The position numbers and the translations under genes are program-made. The notes under the pieces are model-generated. The model saw nothing but the letters and a program-made list of their open reading frames with translations. It had not been told where the DNA came from and searched no databases. This document shows, piece by piece, positions 24,984 to 33,839 of a DNA stretch of 64,000 bases. Position 1 is the stretch's first letter. The number at the start of each line of letters is the position of its first letter. This stretch comes from Dyadobacter koreensis (GTDB lineage Bacteria; Bacteroidota; Bacteroidia; Cytophagales; Spirosomataceae). Where the stretch lies: the NCBI RefSeq assembly GCF_900108855.1, contig NZ_FNXY01000005.1:666544-730543 (forward strand), read 5' to 3'.

Positions 24984-26213
24984 ATGGAAAATAACTGGCT
25001 GGAGCAGGCGGAATCACTTCGTATAGAGTCATTCGACTATGATTTGCCGGATGAAAGAATCGCGCGTTATCCGCTAGATCCGCGGGATAGCTCCAAACTC
25101 TTGGTTTTTAACCAGGGCAAAATTAAACACGGAACGTTTTGTGATTTAACCGGGAACTTGCCTTCGGATACTCTTTTGGTTTTTAACGATACCAAAGTAA
25201 TTCCTGCCCGCGCCTATTTTCAAAAGGAAACTGGCGCAACGATCGAAATTCTTTTATTACATCCAGAGTTGCCGACACGTATCATCAACGATGCGATGCT
25301 TGTAACGGATTCATGCATTTGGGAATGTATGATCGGCAATAAAAAGCGTTTTAAGCTTACAGATACACTTTCTACCGAGCTGTTTGTGAATGGAAAGACG
25401 GTAAGATTACAGGTTGCTTATGCTGATTACGACAGAAATCATATCAAATTATGGTGGGATCAGGAGATTCAGTTTCTCGACATCGTTCAGGCTTTAGGTG
25501 AAATTCCCTTGCCACCATACCTCAAAAGAGAGACGGAAGAAGGGGATAAACAAACCTATCAAACGGTTTATGCACGTCAGAACGGAGCAGTAGCAGCCCC
25601 GACTGCTGGCCTTCACTTCACTGAAAATGTATTTAAAAAACTAGCGGAAAAGGGTATCCGAAAATCGTTTTTGACCTTGCATGTGGGAGCCGGAACCTTC
25701 CAACCCATTAAAGCAAATTCAGTTACTGAGCACAAGATGCATTCGGAACAGGTAGTGTATTCCCGTGCATTGATTACTGAATTACTGAAAAATACAGAAT
25801 CTATTGTTCCGGTTGGTACAACATCATTGCGGTCTCTGGAGAGTTTATATTGGTTTGGGGTGAAATTATTCCGAGCAGAAACAACTGTCTTTAACATCGA
25901 AAAACTTTATCCATATCCTTTTAAAGCAGAGGAACTTCCTTCGGCACATGACGCCTTGACGGCTATTGCAACCTATATGGATGCCGGAAAGCTTGACGAG
26001 GTGGTTGGAGAGACGGAGATCTTCATTTTTCCTGGATATACATTCAGACTGTGCAAAGGATTGATAACAAACTATCATCAGCCAGGCTCGACATTAATTT
26101 TACTGGTCGCGGCGCTGGTAGGAGAAGATTGGAGACGCATCTATAAGGAAGCTATGGACAATGGGTATCGGTTTTTAAGTTATGGCGATAGTTCTCTGTT
26201 GTGGAAAAAGTAG
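24984..26213 (+). CDS. queA: S-adenosylmethionine:tRNA ribosyltransferase-isomerase
   Basis: QueA moves the ribosyl group of S-adenosylmethionine to 7-aminomethyl-7-deazaguanine in tRNA, giving epoxyqueuosine. Signature segments are DYDLPDERIARYPLDPRDSSKLLV, LVFNDTKVIPARAYF, GEIPLPPYLKR, YQTVYA, GAVAAPTAGLHF, TLHVGAGTFQPI and the final NYHQPGSTLILLV..YRFLSYGDSSLL. The protein has 409 residues, some 50-60 more than the common QueA (about 350). The extra length lies mainly between VGTTSLRSLES and the C-terminal motif, with smaller additions near the N-terminus. All recognisable core motifs are intact, so activity is expected. Other queuosine genes are not in the window. It is preceded by a membrane-protein gene at seven bases. 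Confidence 0.93.
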   Translation: MENNWLEQAESLRIESFDYDLPDERIARYPLDPRDSSKLLVFNQGKIKHGTFCDLTGNLPSDTLLVFNDTKVIPARAYFQKETGATIEILLLHPELPTRIINDAMLVTDSCIWECMIGNKKRFKLTDTLSTELFVNGKTVRLQVAYADYDRNHIKLWWDQEIQFLDIVQALGEIPLPPYLKRETEEGDKQTYQTVYARQNGAVAAPTAGLHFTENVFKKLAEKGIRKSFLTLHVGAGTFQPIKANSVTEHKMHSEQVVYSRALITELLKNTESIVPVGTTSLRSLESLYWFGVKLFRAETTVFNIEKLYPYPFKAEELPSAHDALTAIATYMDAGKLDEVVGETEIFIFPGYTFRLCKGLITNYHQPGSTLILLVAALVGEDWRRIYKEAMDNGYRFLSYGDSSLLWKK

Positions 26214-26451
26214 GTGTCTCAGTATCTATATTTTTTTTAATGGTCTGATTTACTGTGATTTGCCGAAATAAATTAAAGAGTGGATGGTAATTTGGTAACA
26301 AAGCGAATTCCTCCTTTTTCTAGACACAGTTGTTCTTCCGATAATCCGATAACTTATTCCGGGTTTCTTGTTTCATCATTCTTTGCTGAATCCATTTCGT
26401 ACTTCGACCCAGCTTTTGCCCTTTTTATATAAGCCCGCTTTGAATAAATAA

Positions 26452-28218
26452 TCACTTGATGCTAGCAACCTCACTTATCGCTGAAACGCCATTTTCATCA
26501 AAGGCTTCAATAGCAAAATAATAGGGTACACCAACATTCAAGGCACGCAGTTCAAATGTGTTCGGTTCGTCGTTCCAGAATTGATAGGTTTGATACAACT
26601 TGTCAGGTGCAATCCCCCAAAGCACATTATACCCAACGGCGCCAGCGACTTTCTCCCAGCTTAAATCCACGTTTCGCTGATCCTTTTGCCTTACTGCTAT
26701 CAATTTTTTAGGCGTCGGCGGCAATTTGCCAAAACCATTTCCAAAAATTCTAAACTCGCTAATGGCCAGCACAGGGGAGGCCACATGAATATGTTCATAC
26801 CGGACATAGCGTGCCTTTACCGGTTTGGGCAATTCAATATATGCACACGGGCGGTCACGTTTTGGCTCAGTGGTCAGGTCGGCTGCAATATTCCATTTCT
26901 TACCATCAGCCGAAGTAAGGATTTTAAATTGTGTGTAAACCTTTGCAGGATCATTATCGAAAATGTCCGATTTATAATCGGTGTAATTAACCTGGATTGC
27001 TTTCACTTCCTGCTCCTTCTGCAAATCTATCGTCAATGTTTCTCCTGCTTTGTTCTGTTTTGCTGCCCAAAATGTCCTTGGATTTTCATCCGTAATTTTC
27101 GCAGCCGACATAGTATCGAGTGTGGTGGATGCGGTAACTGGTTTTTTATAGGAAAGCAGCATCCAGCCCGTAAACAATTCATCGCCTTTTCCACTCCATT
27201 TTTTTGTGGTTATTTTATGCGGGAAATCGCCAAACCGGGTGTTGGCGAACATCTGTCCGTCTTTATCGAAACCAGCGGGATGTTGAACAATTCGCCTTTC
27301 CATGGCCCAGTTCAAGCCGATCCAGGAAGTACCTGTATTCCAATAATTTCCATAATTATCCTGAAAAGTATTTCCATGCCCGGCACCGGTCGCAAAGCCG
27401 CCAGGTTTGTATGATACAGGATTATAAGGTGCGTAGGTAAACGGTCCAAGCGGATCATCGGCGACATAGGTGCCGTTTGCATAAACATTGTATTCAGTTC
27501 CCGGCGCGCCGTATTGCAAATAATATTTTCCCTTATGTTTAGTCATCCATGCGCCCTCTGTGAAAGGTTTGAAAGGATCAGAATGGTTCGGGCCGAAACG
27601 TTCCCAGCCGTGTTCATATTGATTTAACCATAACATCGCCTTATACTGGTCTTTAAAGGCCAGTTTTTTAGAATGATCCAGTTCTGCTCCAAAAATCGGA
27701 TAAACGTTGGATGACCCCCAATACATAAACCAGCGGTTGGTATCCGGATCATGAAAAAGTGCGGGGTCCCACGGACCGATATCTTTTGGCAACCTTGGTG
27801 TCCAGCGATTATAAAACTCCCAGATTCCTTTTTCAGGTGCGACGGAATAAAGGATAGGTCTCGACTCAAATGTTGATTGAAATAAAAATAAGGTATCATT
27901 AACCGACGCAGCGGCGGGTGCGCACATATCTTCAAACGGCCAGCGGTTTGCAGTAATATATTTCCAGTTCAGCATATCTTTCGAGTGCCAATAGCCACCT
28001 GAAATGGTTACAAAAAGAAAATATTCCGATTTATGATTGATGATAACAGGATCGGCTCCGGAACGGTAAGAGATTTTTTCATTCAGTTGTTCAAAATTGT
28101 ATTTGTAATCAATATCCATCGGATTGCAGTATGTGGTTTGCTGCTGAGCCAAATTTGGGATTGATTTAAGGCATAAAAGAATGACAATGAAATGCAGAAA
28201 TTTTAGTTTTGCCAGCAT
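26452..28218 (-). CDS. Secreted GH43-like glycoside hydrolase with discoidin and FN3 domains
   Basis: A 588-residue secreted protein with a signal peptide ending near NLAQ (residue 25). Residues 30-370 form a five-bladed propeller of GH43 type with the expected acidic triad, Asp56 (SGADPVII), Asp151 (GPWDPALF) and Glu221 (FTEGAWM). Residues about 375-500 look like an F5/8 type C (discoidin, CBM32-like) module ending ISEFRIFG. Residues 505-588 are a fibronectin type III domain. Arabinofuranosidase, xylosidase or galactosidase activity is usual for GH43, but the subfamily cannot be fixed by eye. It is not next to a susCD pair and is flanked by housekeeping genes, so it acts as a stand-alone enzyme gene. 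It has no clear terminator. Confidence 0.8.
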   Translation of the reverse strand: MLAKLKFLHFIVILLCLKSIPNLAQQQTTYCNPMDIDYKYNFEQLNEKISYRSGADPVIINHKSEYFLFVTISGGYWHSKDMLNWKYITANRWPFEDMCAPAAASVNDTLFLFQSTFESRPILYSVAPEKGIWEFYNRWTPRLPKDIGPWDPALFHDPDTNRWFMYWGSSNVYPIFGAELDHSKKLAFKDQYKAMLWLNQYEHGWERFGPNHSDPFKPFTEGAWMTKHKGKYYLQYGAPGTEYNVYANGTYVADDPLGPFTYAPYNPVSYKPGGFATGAGHGNTFQDNYGNYWNTGTSWIGLNWAMERRIVQHPAGFDKDGQMFANTRFGDFPHKITTKKWSGKGDELFTGWMLLSYKKPVTASTTLDTMSAAKITDENPRTFWAAKQNKAGETLTIDLQKEQEVKAIQVNYTDYKSDIFDNDPAKVYTQFKILTSADGKKWNIAADLTTEPKRDRPCAYIELPKPVKARYVRYEHIHVASPVLAISEFRIFGNGFGKLPPTPKKLIAVRQKDQRNVDLSWEKVAGAVGYNVLWGIAPDKLYQTYQFWNDEPNTFELRALNVGVPYYFAIEAFDENGVSAISEVASIK

Positions 28219-28337
28219 GTGTTAGGTTAATTTTATTTAATAATTTCTGATTTTAATTCTAAAATATACACTTTTAATCAGAATAACGCGCGAACCGATT
28301 TCTAAATTTAAATCTTCAATCAGATACCTTTTGTAAA

Positions 28338-28370
28338 TCTGCAAGGTTTCCCAAAATCAATCTATCTTTG
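28338..28370 (+). promoter_or_regulatory. Candidate promoter of tyrS
   Basis: TATCTTTG at 28363-28370 is an exact -7 box, with a weak TCTG at 28338-28341 spaced by 21 bases. A transcript would start near 28377, about 29 bases before the ATG at 28406. Confidence 0.45.
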
Positions 28371-28405
28371 CACCTTGATTTTTAAAATTGCCAAATAGTA
28401 AAAAA

Positions 28406-29707
28406 ATGAGAACCGATTTCATTGAAGAATTGCGCTGGCGGGGCATGTTGCACGACATGATGCCAGGAACGGATGAGCAACTAAATAAAGAAATGACGGC
28501 CGGTTATATCGGTTTTGACCCAACTGCTGCTTCCCTGCATATCGGTAATCTGGCGACGATCATGTTGCTGGTTCATTTACAAAAGGCAGGGCATAAGCCA
28601 ATTGCCTTAATCGGAGGGGCAACGGGAATGATCGGCGATCCGTCTTTCAAAGCGGCTGAACGTTCGTTTTTAGACGAAGAAACTTTACGTATCAATCAGG
28701 AAGGAATTCGTAAGCAATTAGAACAATTCCTTGATTTTGACTGCGGTGAGAGTTCGGCAGAAATGGTTAATAATTACGACTGGTTCAAAGGAATCGGATT
28801 TCTTCAGTTTCTTCGCGAAGCAGGGAAATATTTATCTGTTAACTATATGATGTCGAAAGATTCTGTGAAAAAACGCCTTGAAACAGGGATTTCTTTCACT
28901 GAGTTTTCGTACCAGCTTTTGCAGGGCTACGATTTTTATCATTTATATAAAAATAAAAATGTCCGTCTTCAAATGGGCGGTTCTGATCAGTGGGGAAATA
29001 TTACTACCGGTACTGAAATTATCCGCCGCAAAGAAGGAGACGAAGAAGGTTATTTCAAAGCGTATGCTTTAACGACGCCCCTGCTTACTAAATCGGACGG
29101 ATCGAAATTTGGTAAAAGTGAAGGCGGAAATATTTGGCTGGACGCTTCAAGAACTTCTCCGTTTGAGTTTTACCAATTCTGGTTAAACCAAAGCGATGAA
29201 GATTCTCCGAGATTTTTACGCGTTTTTTCTTTAAAATCAAAAGAAGAAATTGAGGTGTTGGAAGGCAGCCATGCAGCTGAACCGCATTTGAGAATTATGC
29301 AAAAAGCATTGGCGGCTGAGCTTACGATCCGTATTCATTCCGAACGTGATTATCAACTAGTACTAAAAGCTTCTGATGTTTTGTTTGGAAAAGCAACTTT
29401 GGAAACATTGCAGAGCATTGCTATTGATGAATTTGATACGATTTTCAACGGAGTTCCACAAACAGAGATCACTCGTGAAGACTGGGATTCCTGCCCAAAC
29501 TTGCTGGATCTGATTTCTACTGTTACAAACTCTGAGATTTATCCTTCGAAAGGGGAAGCTCGCCGTGCATTGCAGCAAAATGCTGTAAGCATTAATAAAG
29601 TAAAAGTGTCAGCTCCTGAGCAAGCACTTGCCGATTTTGAATTACTTCAGGATCGTTTTATCCTTGTTTCCAAAGGGAAGAAAAATCACCTGATTAAAGT
29701 TATCTGA
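28406..29707 (+). CDS. tyrS: Tyrosyl-tRNA synthetase
   Basis: A class I aminoacyl-tRNA synthetase of 433 residues that charges tRNA-Tyr. The HIGH-type motif is HIGN (45-48), the KMSKS-type motif is KFGKS (about 235-239), and GGSDQWGNITTG is the tyrosine-binding loop. The C-terminal S4-like RNA-binding domain is seen in YPSKGEARRALQQNAVSINK. The frame opens at a TTG six codons earlier, but ATG 28406 (MRTDFIEEL) is the better start and fits the promoter. Divergent from the GH43 gene and followed by an exceptionally long terminator hairpin. Confidence 0.96.
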   Translation: MRTDFIEELRWRGMLHDMMPGTDEQLNKEMTAGYIGFDPTAASLHIGNLATIMLLVHLQKAGHKPIALIGGATGMIGDPSFKAAERSFLDEETLRINQEGIRKQLEQFLDFDCGESSAEMVNNYDWFKGIGFLQFLREAGKYLSVNYMMSKDSVKKRLETGISFTEFSYQLLQGYDFYHLYKNKNVRLQMGGSDQWGNITTGTEIIRRKEGDEEGYFKAYALTTPLLTKSDGSKFGKSEGGNIWLDASRTSPFEFYQFWLNQSDEDSPRFLRVFSLKSKEEIEVLEGSHAAEPHLRIMQKALAAELTIRIHSERDYQLVLKASDVLFGKATLETLQSIAIDEFDTIFNGVPQTEITREDWDSCPNLLDLISTVTNSEIYPSKGEARRALQQNAVSINKVKVSAPEQALADFELLQDRFILVSKGKKNHLIKVI

Positions 29708-29725
29708 CGCTGAATCTGGAGTTTG

Positions 29726-29783
29726 TTTGAGTCCTAAAAAAAGAAGCAGATTTTGAAATCTGCTTCTTTTTTTAGGACTCAAA
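29726..29783. terminator. Bidirectional terminator with 28-base perfect arms
   Basis: The arms run from 29726 to 29753 and from 29756 to 29783 with only TG between them. The sequence starts TTTGAGTCCTAAAAAAAGAA and the second arm mirrors it exactly, so A7 and T7 tracts flank a GAAGCAGATTT/AAATCTGCTTC stem. It ends tyrS on the plus strand and the phosphoesterase gene (stop at 29809) on the minus strand. Confidence 0.92.
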
Positions 29784-29808
29784 GTTTTACTCTGAGACAA
29801 ATGGCGGT

Positions 29809-30624
29809 TTATTTTTTGCCATTGAAAGAATTTAGAATCGGCGCCGCAGTTGGATTATATTGATACGTTTGCCAGGTTTCATCTTCATAAATTTCAACTA
29901 CACGATAACCTTTGTAAGCTGTCCCCCAGTTTCCTCCGAAATGTCCGTCGAAGAAATATGGTTTCTTTCCAAGCGTTTTCTGGCTGTCCTGGTCGTGATC
30001 ATGGCCGTGAAAAATTGCTTTTACATTTGGTGTTTGAGAAAAAAGGTCCGTCACTTCCTTGCAGTTAATTCCGTTATCTGTCCATTTTTCAGGTGTTATA
30101 TGAAGGAAGATATAAATACCCTTTGCGGATGAATATTTAGCGATTTCGGTTCTGAGCCAATTGATATCAGGACAAATATATTCACCCTTTTCGTTTGATG
30201 TGTCTCCCAGAATAAACGCATATTCGCCCTTCGCAAAACTATGATTTGTTGGATAGCCCCAGGTGCTTTCCCATACGTCCAGCCCAACTTTATCATGGTT
30301 GCCACGAGTAACATAAAAGGGGACCCGCAGATTTTCGAAGGTGGATTTTACATCATACATTAACGTTGGGTCATCATGTATCAAATCACCATTAATCACT
30401 GTAAAATCAACGCCTTTTTGTACTTTTTCCTGATTGATCCAGCCTATCAAATCACTGTGAAATTTTTTATATTCTGTATTTGGCTGACCATAATGGCCGT
30501 CTGAAGCTATAATGAAACGCAGAGCAAGTTTGCCGGCTTTCAGATTGTTTTCGGGTAAACTTAAAAATGATAATCCCGACATGGCAGGCAAAAATTTCAA
30601 AAAGGAGCGTCTTTCAAAAAGCAT
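29809..30624 (-). CDS. Exported calcineurin-like metallophosphoesterase with twin-arginine signal
   Basis: A 271-residue phosphoesterase. The N-terminus MLFERRSFLKFLPAMSG has the RRxFLK twin-arginine motif and a hydrophobic stretch, so it is probably exported folded. All five metallophosphoesterase blocks are present: SDGHYG (40s), VINGDLIHDD, TRGNHDKVG, IFLHITPEKW and FHGHDHDQD. These bind two metal ions and hydrolyse phosphomonoesters or diesters, but the substrate is unknown. A -7-like TATTTTTG lies upstream at 30675-30682 on the minus strand. It is a single gene, closed by the shared hairpin with tyrS. Confidence 0.85.
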   Translation of the reverse strand: MLFERRSFLKFLPAMSGLSFLSLPENNLKAGKLALRFIIASDGHYGQPNTEYKKFHSDLIGWINQEKVQKGVDFTVINGDLIHDDPTLMYDVKSTFENLRVPFYVTRGNHDKVGLDVWESTWGYPTNHSFAKGEYAFILGDTSNEKGEYICPDINWLRTEIAKYSSAKGIYIFLHITPEKWTDNGINCKEVTDLFSQTPNVKAIFHGHDHDQDSQKTLGKKPYFFDGHFGGNWGTAYKGYRVVEIYEDETWQTYQYNPTAAPILNSFNGKK

Positions 30625-30756
30625 ATGGGCTAGGCGTTTGGTATATGACCGTTGTTATTCAAGTGATGATTTACCAAAAATAGTTATTCAGAGTTGATAT
30701 TTTATCTTTAATCTTGTGGCACAATACGAAATATAAATAATTGTTAATATTGTCTG

Positions 30757-31230
30757 ATGGATCGTCTAATTCTTCAAAAAGCGGCTTCTTATTGTGCTTA
30801 TCAGGAGCGGACACAGGACGAAGTCCGAAAACGTCTGCAAAAATGGGAGGTTTGGGGTGATGAAGCGGACGAGATCATTGCAGAGCTCATCAGTATGAAC
30901 TATCTGAGTGAAGAGCGTTTTGCGAAAACTTATGCAGGCGGAAAATTCCGGATGAAAAACTGGGGTAAAATGAAGATCAAACAAGAACTTCACCGGCGCG
31001 GATTATCTGAGTATAGTATTAAGGAAGGTATGAAAGAAATTCCCGACGAGTCTTATTCGGCCGGTTTAAAGGAATTGCTAGCAAAGAAAAAAGAGGCCTT
31101 GGGCAGGATAGAAACAGATAAATTCAAATTAAAACAAAAGCTGGCAAGGTTTGCACTGGGTAAAGGGTATGAGAGTGAGCTGGTTTGGAAAACAATAGAA
31201 AATCTTGAACAAGAGGACTTTAATTCTTAA
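30757..31230 (+). CDS. recX: Regulatory protein RecX
   Basis: A small helical protein of 157 residues that modulates RecA filaments. The order of three-helix repeats is visible: ASYCAYQERTQDEVRKRL, the IIAELISMNYLSEERFAKTYAGGKFRMKNWG block (split here for length at about 40-70), KIKQELHRRGLS, and ARFALGKGYESELVWKTIENL at the end. YLSEERFA and the RGLS turn are family hallmarks. recA is not adjacent. The gene is divergent from the phosphoesterase and 149 bases before the GT9 gene. No terminator is seen after it. Confidence 0.9.
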   Translation: MDRLILQKAASYCAYQERTQDEVRKRLQKWEVWGDEADEIIAELISMNYLSEERFAKTYAGGKFRMKNWGKMKIKQELHRRGLSEYSIKEGMKEIPDESYSAGLKELLAKKKEALGRIETDKFKLKQKLARFALGKGYESELVWKTIENLEQEDFNS

Positions 31231-31379
31231 AATAATATTAGAATTAACCACCTGATCTAAAAATTTATTTAGTTTTTAGCAGAAAATTGCCCCGTATTAG
31301 TTACTATAGTAAATAAAAATCAGCGTTAAGAAAAGATTATAAATGTTGTCGGGTGGCAACTCATGAATGACAATTAAAA

Positions 31380-32420
31380 ATGTTAGGAAAGAAGCTTAAA
31401 ATTCTTGTGAGTAGAACAGATGCCATCGGGGATGTTATTTTGACAATCCCTATCTGTAATATTTTAAAAGAGAATACGGAAGTTTCAGAAGTCCACTTTT
31501 TAGGCCGTTCGTATACAGAAGATGTAATTGATACCTGCACATCAATTGACAAATTTGTTAACGCAGATCTGATCGAAAAACTGGATTACAAGGATCAGGT
31601 CAAATTTTTAAAGGCAGAAAAATATGATGCAATTATCCATGTTCTGCCTAATTTAAAAATATCCAGGTTGGCAAAAGATGCCAGAATCCCTATCCGGATA
31701 GGTACCACAAATCGGTGGTTCCACTGGATGACTTGCAACAGACTTGTTCAGCTAAGCAGAAAAAAATCTGAGTTGCACGAAGCGCAATTGAATCTGAAAC
31801 TTTTAAAAGCGCTCGAAATTGAAAAGGATTTTACTTTGGAAGACTTGTTTCGTCAGTTTCAGTTAAAGAATATCGCCCCCCTTCCCGAAAGATTGTTTTC
31901 TTTTTTAAAACAGGACAGGCTGAATATTATTTTACATCCAAAATCAAATAAAAGTGCGAGAGAGTGGGGGTTGCAGAATTTTGCGGATCTGATCCATCTT
32001 CTACCTAAAGAAAAGTACAGGATATTTATTTCCGGCACTAAGGCGGAAGGAGCTTCTATGAAAGAATGGCTGAGACAGCTTCCCGAGCATGTGGTTGATG
32101 TAACGGGAATGATGACTTTAAAGGAATTTATTTCTTTTATTTATCATGCCAATGGGTTGATCGCCGCCAGCACCGGACCTCTGCATATAGCCGCTTCAAT
32201 AGGAAATAACGCCCTCGGATTATATCCTCCCATGCGGCCACTATTTCCAATGCGGTGGGGGCCGATCGGGCCGAAAGCTTCCTATCTTGTAGGGAAAACT
32301 TGTTGTAACAAGTGTCAGGAAGATGTTTCGAAGTGTGAGTGTATGAATCAGATATCTCCGAAAGAAGTGGCGTCAGTTATAAAAAAGTGGGAGAAAAGCG
32401 CCGATCTTGTAAGAATTTAG
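31380..32420 (+). CDS. Glycosyltransferase family 9 (heptosyltransferase-like)
   Basis: A 346-residue GT-B enzyme of the ADP-heptose:LPS heptosyltransferase family. The N-terminal RTDAIGDVILTIPICNILKE holds the GD acceptor-site motif. The C-terminal nucleotide-sugar site is seen in LNIILHPKSNKSAREW and STGPLHIAASIGNNALGLYPP. The end carries five cysteines in CCNKCQEDVSKCEC, a feature of several Bacteroidota GT9 proteins. It probably adds a core-sugar residue to lipopolysaccharide at the inner membrane. It is not next to other LPS core genes, although two more glycosyltransferases lie within 4 kb. A terminator hairpin follows at 32448. Confidence 0.87.
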   Translation: MLGKKLKILVSRTDAIGDVILTIPICNILKENTEVSEVHFLGRSYTEDVIDTCTSIDKFVNADLIEKLDYKDQVKFLKAEKYDAIIHVLPNLKISRLAKDARIPIRIGTTNRWFHWMTCNRLVQLSRKKSELHEAQLNLKLLKALEIEKDFTLEDLFRQFQLKNIAPLPERLFSFLKQDRLNIILHPKSNKSAREWGLQNFADLIHLLPKEKYRIFISGTKAEGASMKEWLRQLPEHVVDVTGMMTLKEFISFIYHANGLIAASTGPLHIAASIGNNALGLYPPMRPLFPMRWGPIGPKASYLVGKTCCNKCQEDVSKCECMNQISPKEVASVIKKWEKSADLVRI

Positions 32421-32447
32421 CCTCAAAACGAGAGATTGCGTTTAAAG

Positions 32448-32493
32448 AAAAAACCTTATCATTTCAGACAATGGTCAAAATGACAAGGTTTTT
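32448..32493. terminator. Bidirectional terminator between GT9 and nrdB
   Basis: AAAACCTTaTCATTT (32450-32464) pairs with AAATGAcAAGGTTTTT (32478-32493) with one mismatch pair. A and T runs on both flanks let it stop GT9 on the plus strand and nrdB on the minus strand. Confidence 0.8.
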
Positions 32494-32509
32494 AATTTTC
32501 GGAAACAGA

Positions 32510-33505
32510 CTAAAAATCTGAATCGAAAGAAATTTTATGTCCTGAATCTTTATCTTGTAAACCGCTCATTACGCCAGCTTTCTGATAGTCACCTACGCGC
32601 TTTTCAAAGAAATTAGTTTTTCCCGGAAGTGATATCAGTTCCATAAAATCGAATGGATTTGCAGAACCAAACTGTTTTGGGCAACCCAGACGTTCCAGCC
32701 AGAAATCAGCGATGTATTCAATATATTGATTCATCAGATCAGCATTCATGCCAATTAACGAAACCGGAAGTGCTTCTGTTACAAACTCTTGCTCGATTTT
32801 TACAGCATCCATCATGATCTCTATGACGCGTTCCTGCGGCAATTGATTGACGATATGTTGTGTATAAAGCAGACATGCAAATTCACAATGCAATCCCTCG
32901 TCGCGGGAAATCAGCTCATTCGAAAATGATAATCCCGGCATCAATCCGCGTTTTTTCAGCCAGAAAATAGAGCAGAATGAGCCTGAGAAGAATATTCCCT
33001 CAACTGCTGCAAATGCGATAATTCTTTCAGCAAAAACCGGGCTGTTAATCCATTTTAAAGCCCATTCAGCTTTTTTCTGAACACATGGAACGGTGTCGAT
33101 GGCTCTCAATAAATGGTCTTTTTCTGCCGGATCCTTAATGTATGTGTCGATTAACAAAGAATAGGTCTCCGAGTGAATATTTTCCATGGCAATCTGAAAG
33201 CCGTAGAAACATTTAGCCTCAGCATATTGCACTTCACTTAAAAAGTTAACAGCCAGATTTTCATTAACTATGCCATCAGACGCTGCAAAAAAAGCAAGAA
33301 TATGAGAAATAAAGTGGCGTTCTCCATCATTCAGGTTGTCCCAATCTTTTTGATCCTGAGAAAGATCGATTTCTTCAGCCGTCCAGAAAGACGCTTCGTG
33401 GCGCTTATACATTTCCCAGATGTCCATATGCTTTATAGGAAATAAAACAAAGCGCAATGGATCTTCAATCAACAGGGGTTCCTGTTTTATAATTTCTTGT
33501 GACAT
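32510..33505 (-). CDS. nrdB: Ribonucleotide reductase class Ia, beta subunit
   Basis: A 331-residue R2 protein that houses the diiron-tyrosyl radical used to reduce ribonucleotides. The ligand series is visible in [10 protein letters not shown], the first-helix [21 protein letters not shown] (split here at about 93-113; Glu, His and the radical Tyr in ENIHSETY) and the later [11 protein letters not shown] and [11 protein letters not shown] segments. The Tyr is present, so this is class Ia and not the Mn/Fe Ic type. The C-terminal tail ends FDSDF, which should dock in NrdA. The large subunit is 27 kb away at 60737 on the other strand, an unusual split for genes that normally adjoin. Confidence 0.96.
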   Translation of the reverse strand: MSQEIIKQEPLLIEDPLRFVLFPIKHMDIWEMYKRHEASFWTAEEIDLSQDQKDWDNLNDGERHFISHILAFFAASDGIVNENLAVNFLSEVQYAEAKCFYGFQIAMENIHSETYSLLIDTYIKDPAEKDHLLRAIDTVPCVQKKAEWALKWINSPVFAERIIAFAAVEGIFFSGSFCSIFWLKKRGLMPGLSFSNELISRDEGLHCEFACLLYTQHIVNQLPQERVIEIMMDAVKIEQEFVTEALPVSLIGMNADLMNQYIEYIADFWLERLGCPKQFGSANPFDFMELISLPGKTNFFEKRVGDYQKAGVMSGLQDKDSGHKISFDSDF

Positions 33506-33583
33506 AGTTAATTATCTTGTTTTAACAGAACAGATTAAAGTTGCAGTATTGTAGGAATCTTTGAGGGTAGTTACTGCTAAAAA

Positions 33584-33615
33584 CAAATCTACATCGTTTG
33601 GTGCGGATTTTCAAG
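33584..33615 (-). promoter_or_regulatory. Candidate nrdB promoter
   Basis: Read on the minus strand: CTTG (33615-33612), 20 bases, TAGATTTG (33591-33584). The -7 box is exact and the -33 box matches 3 of 4. The transcript would start near 33577, about 70 bases before the nrdB ATG. The rest of the 33506-33839 gap is AT-rich, holds no gene, and carries a GACAAA...TTTGTC dyad near 33769-33785 before the GT4 gene. Confidence 0.55.
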
Positions 33616-33839
33616 GAGAACAAGACCAAATCCAGTTCTTATTTTAGAAAGACTTTAATGGTAATATACTCAATAGAGTTTCCTGAATTTGCCAAAATAA
33701 GATTATCTTATCCTAAGGTTTTCAATATTTAGATTTTAAAATAATTACTTTTAGCAAATCCATAAGCGACAAATCCAGTTTGTCTATGCATTTTTGACAT
33801 CTCAATATTCGTAAATCTGTCCTTAGAGCCTTACAATCA

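Noticed and set aside
26686..27414. 242-codon plus-strand frame
   Set aside because: It lies antisense to the GH43 gene, is rich in Cys, Phe and Arg as expected of a shadow, and has no motif.
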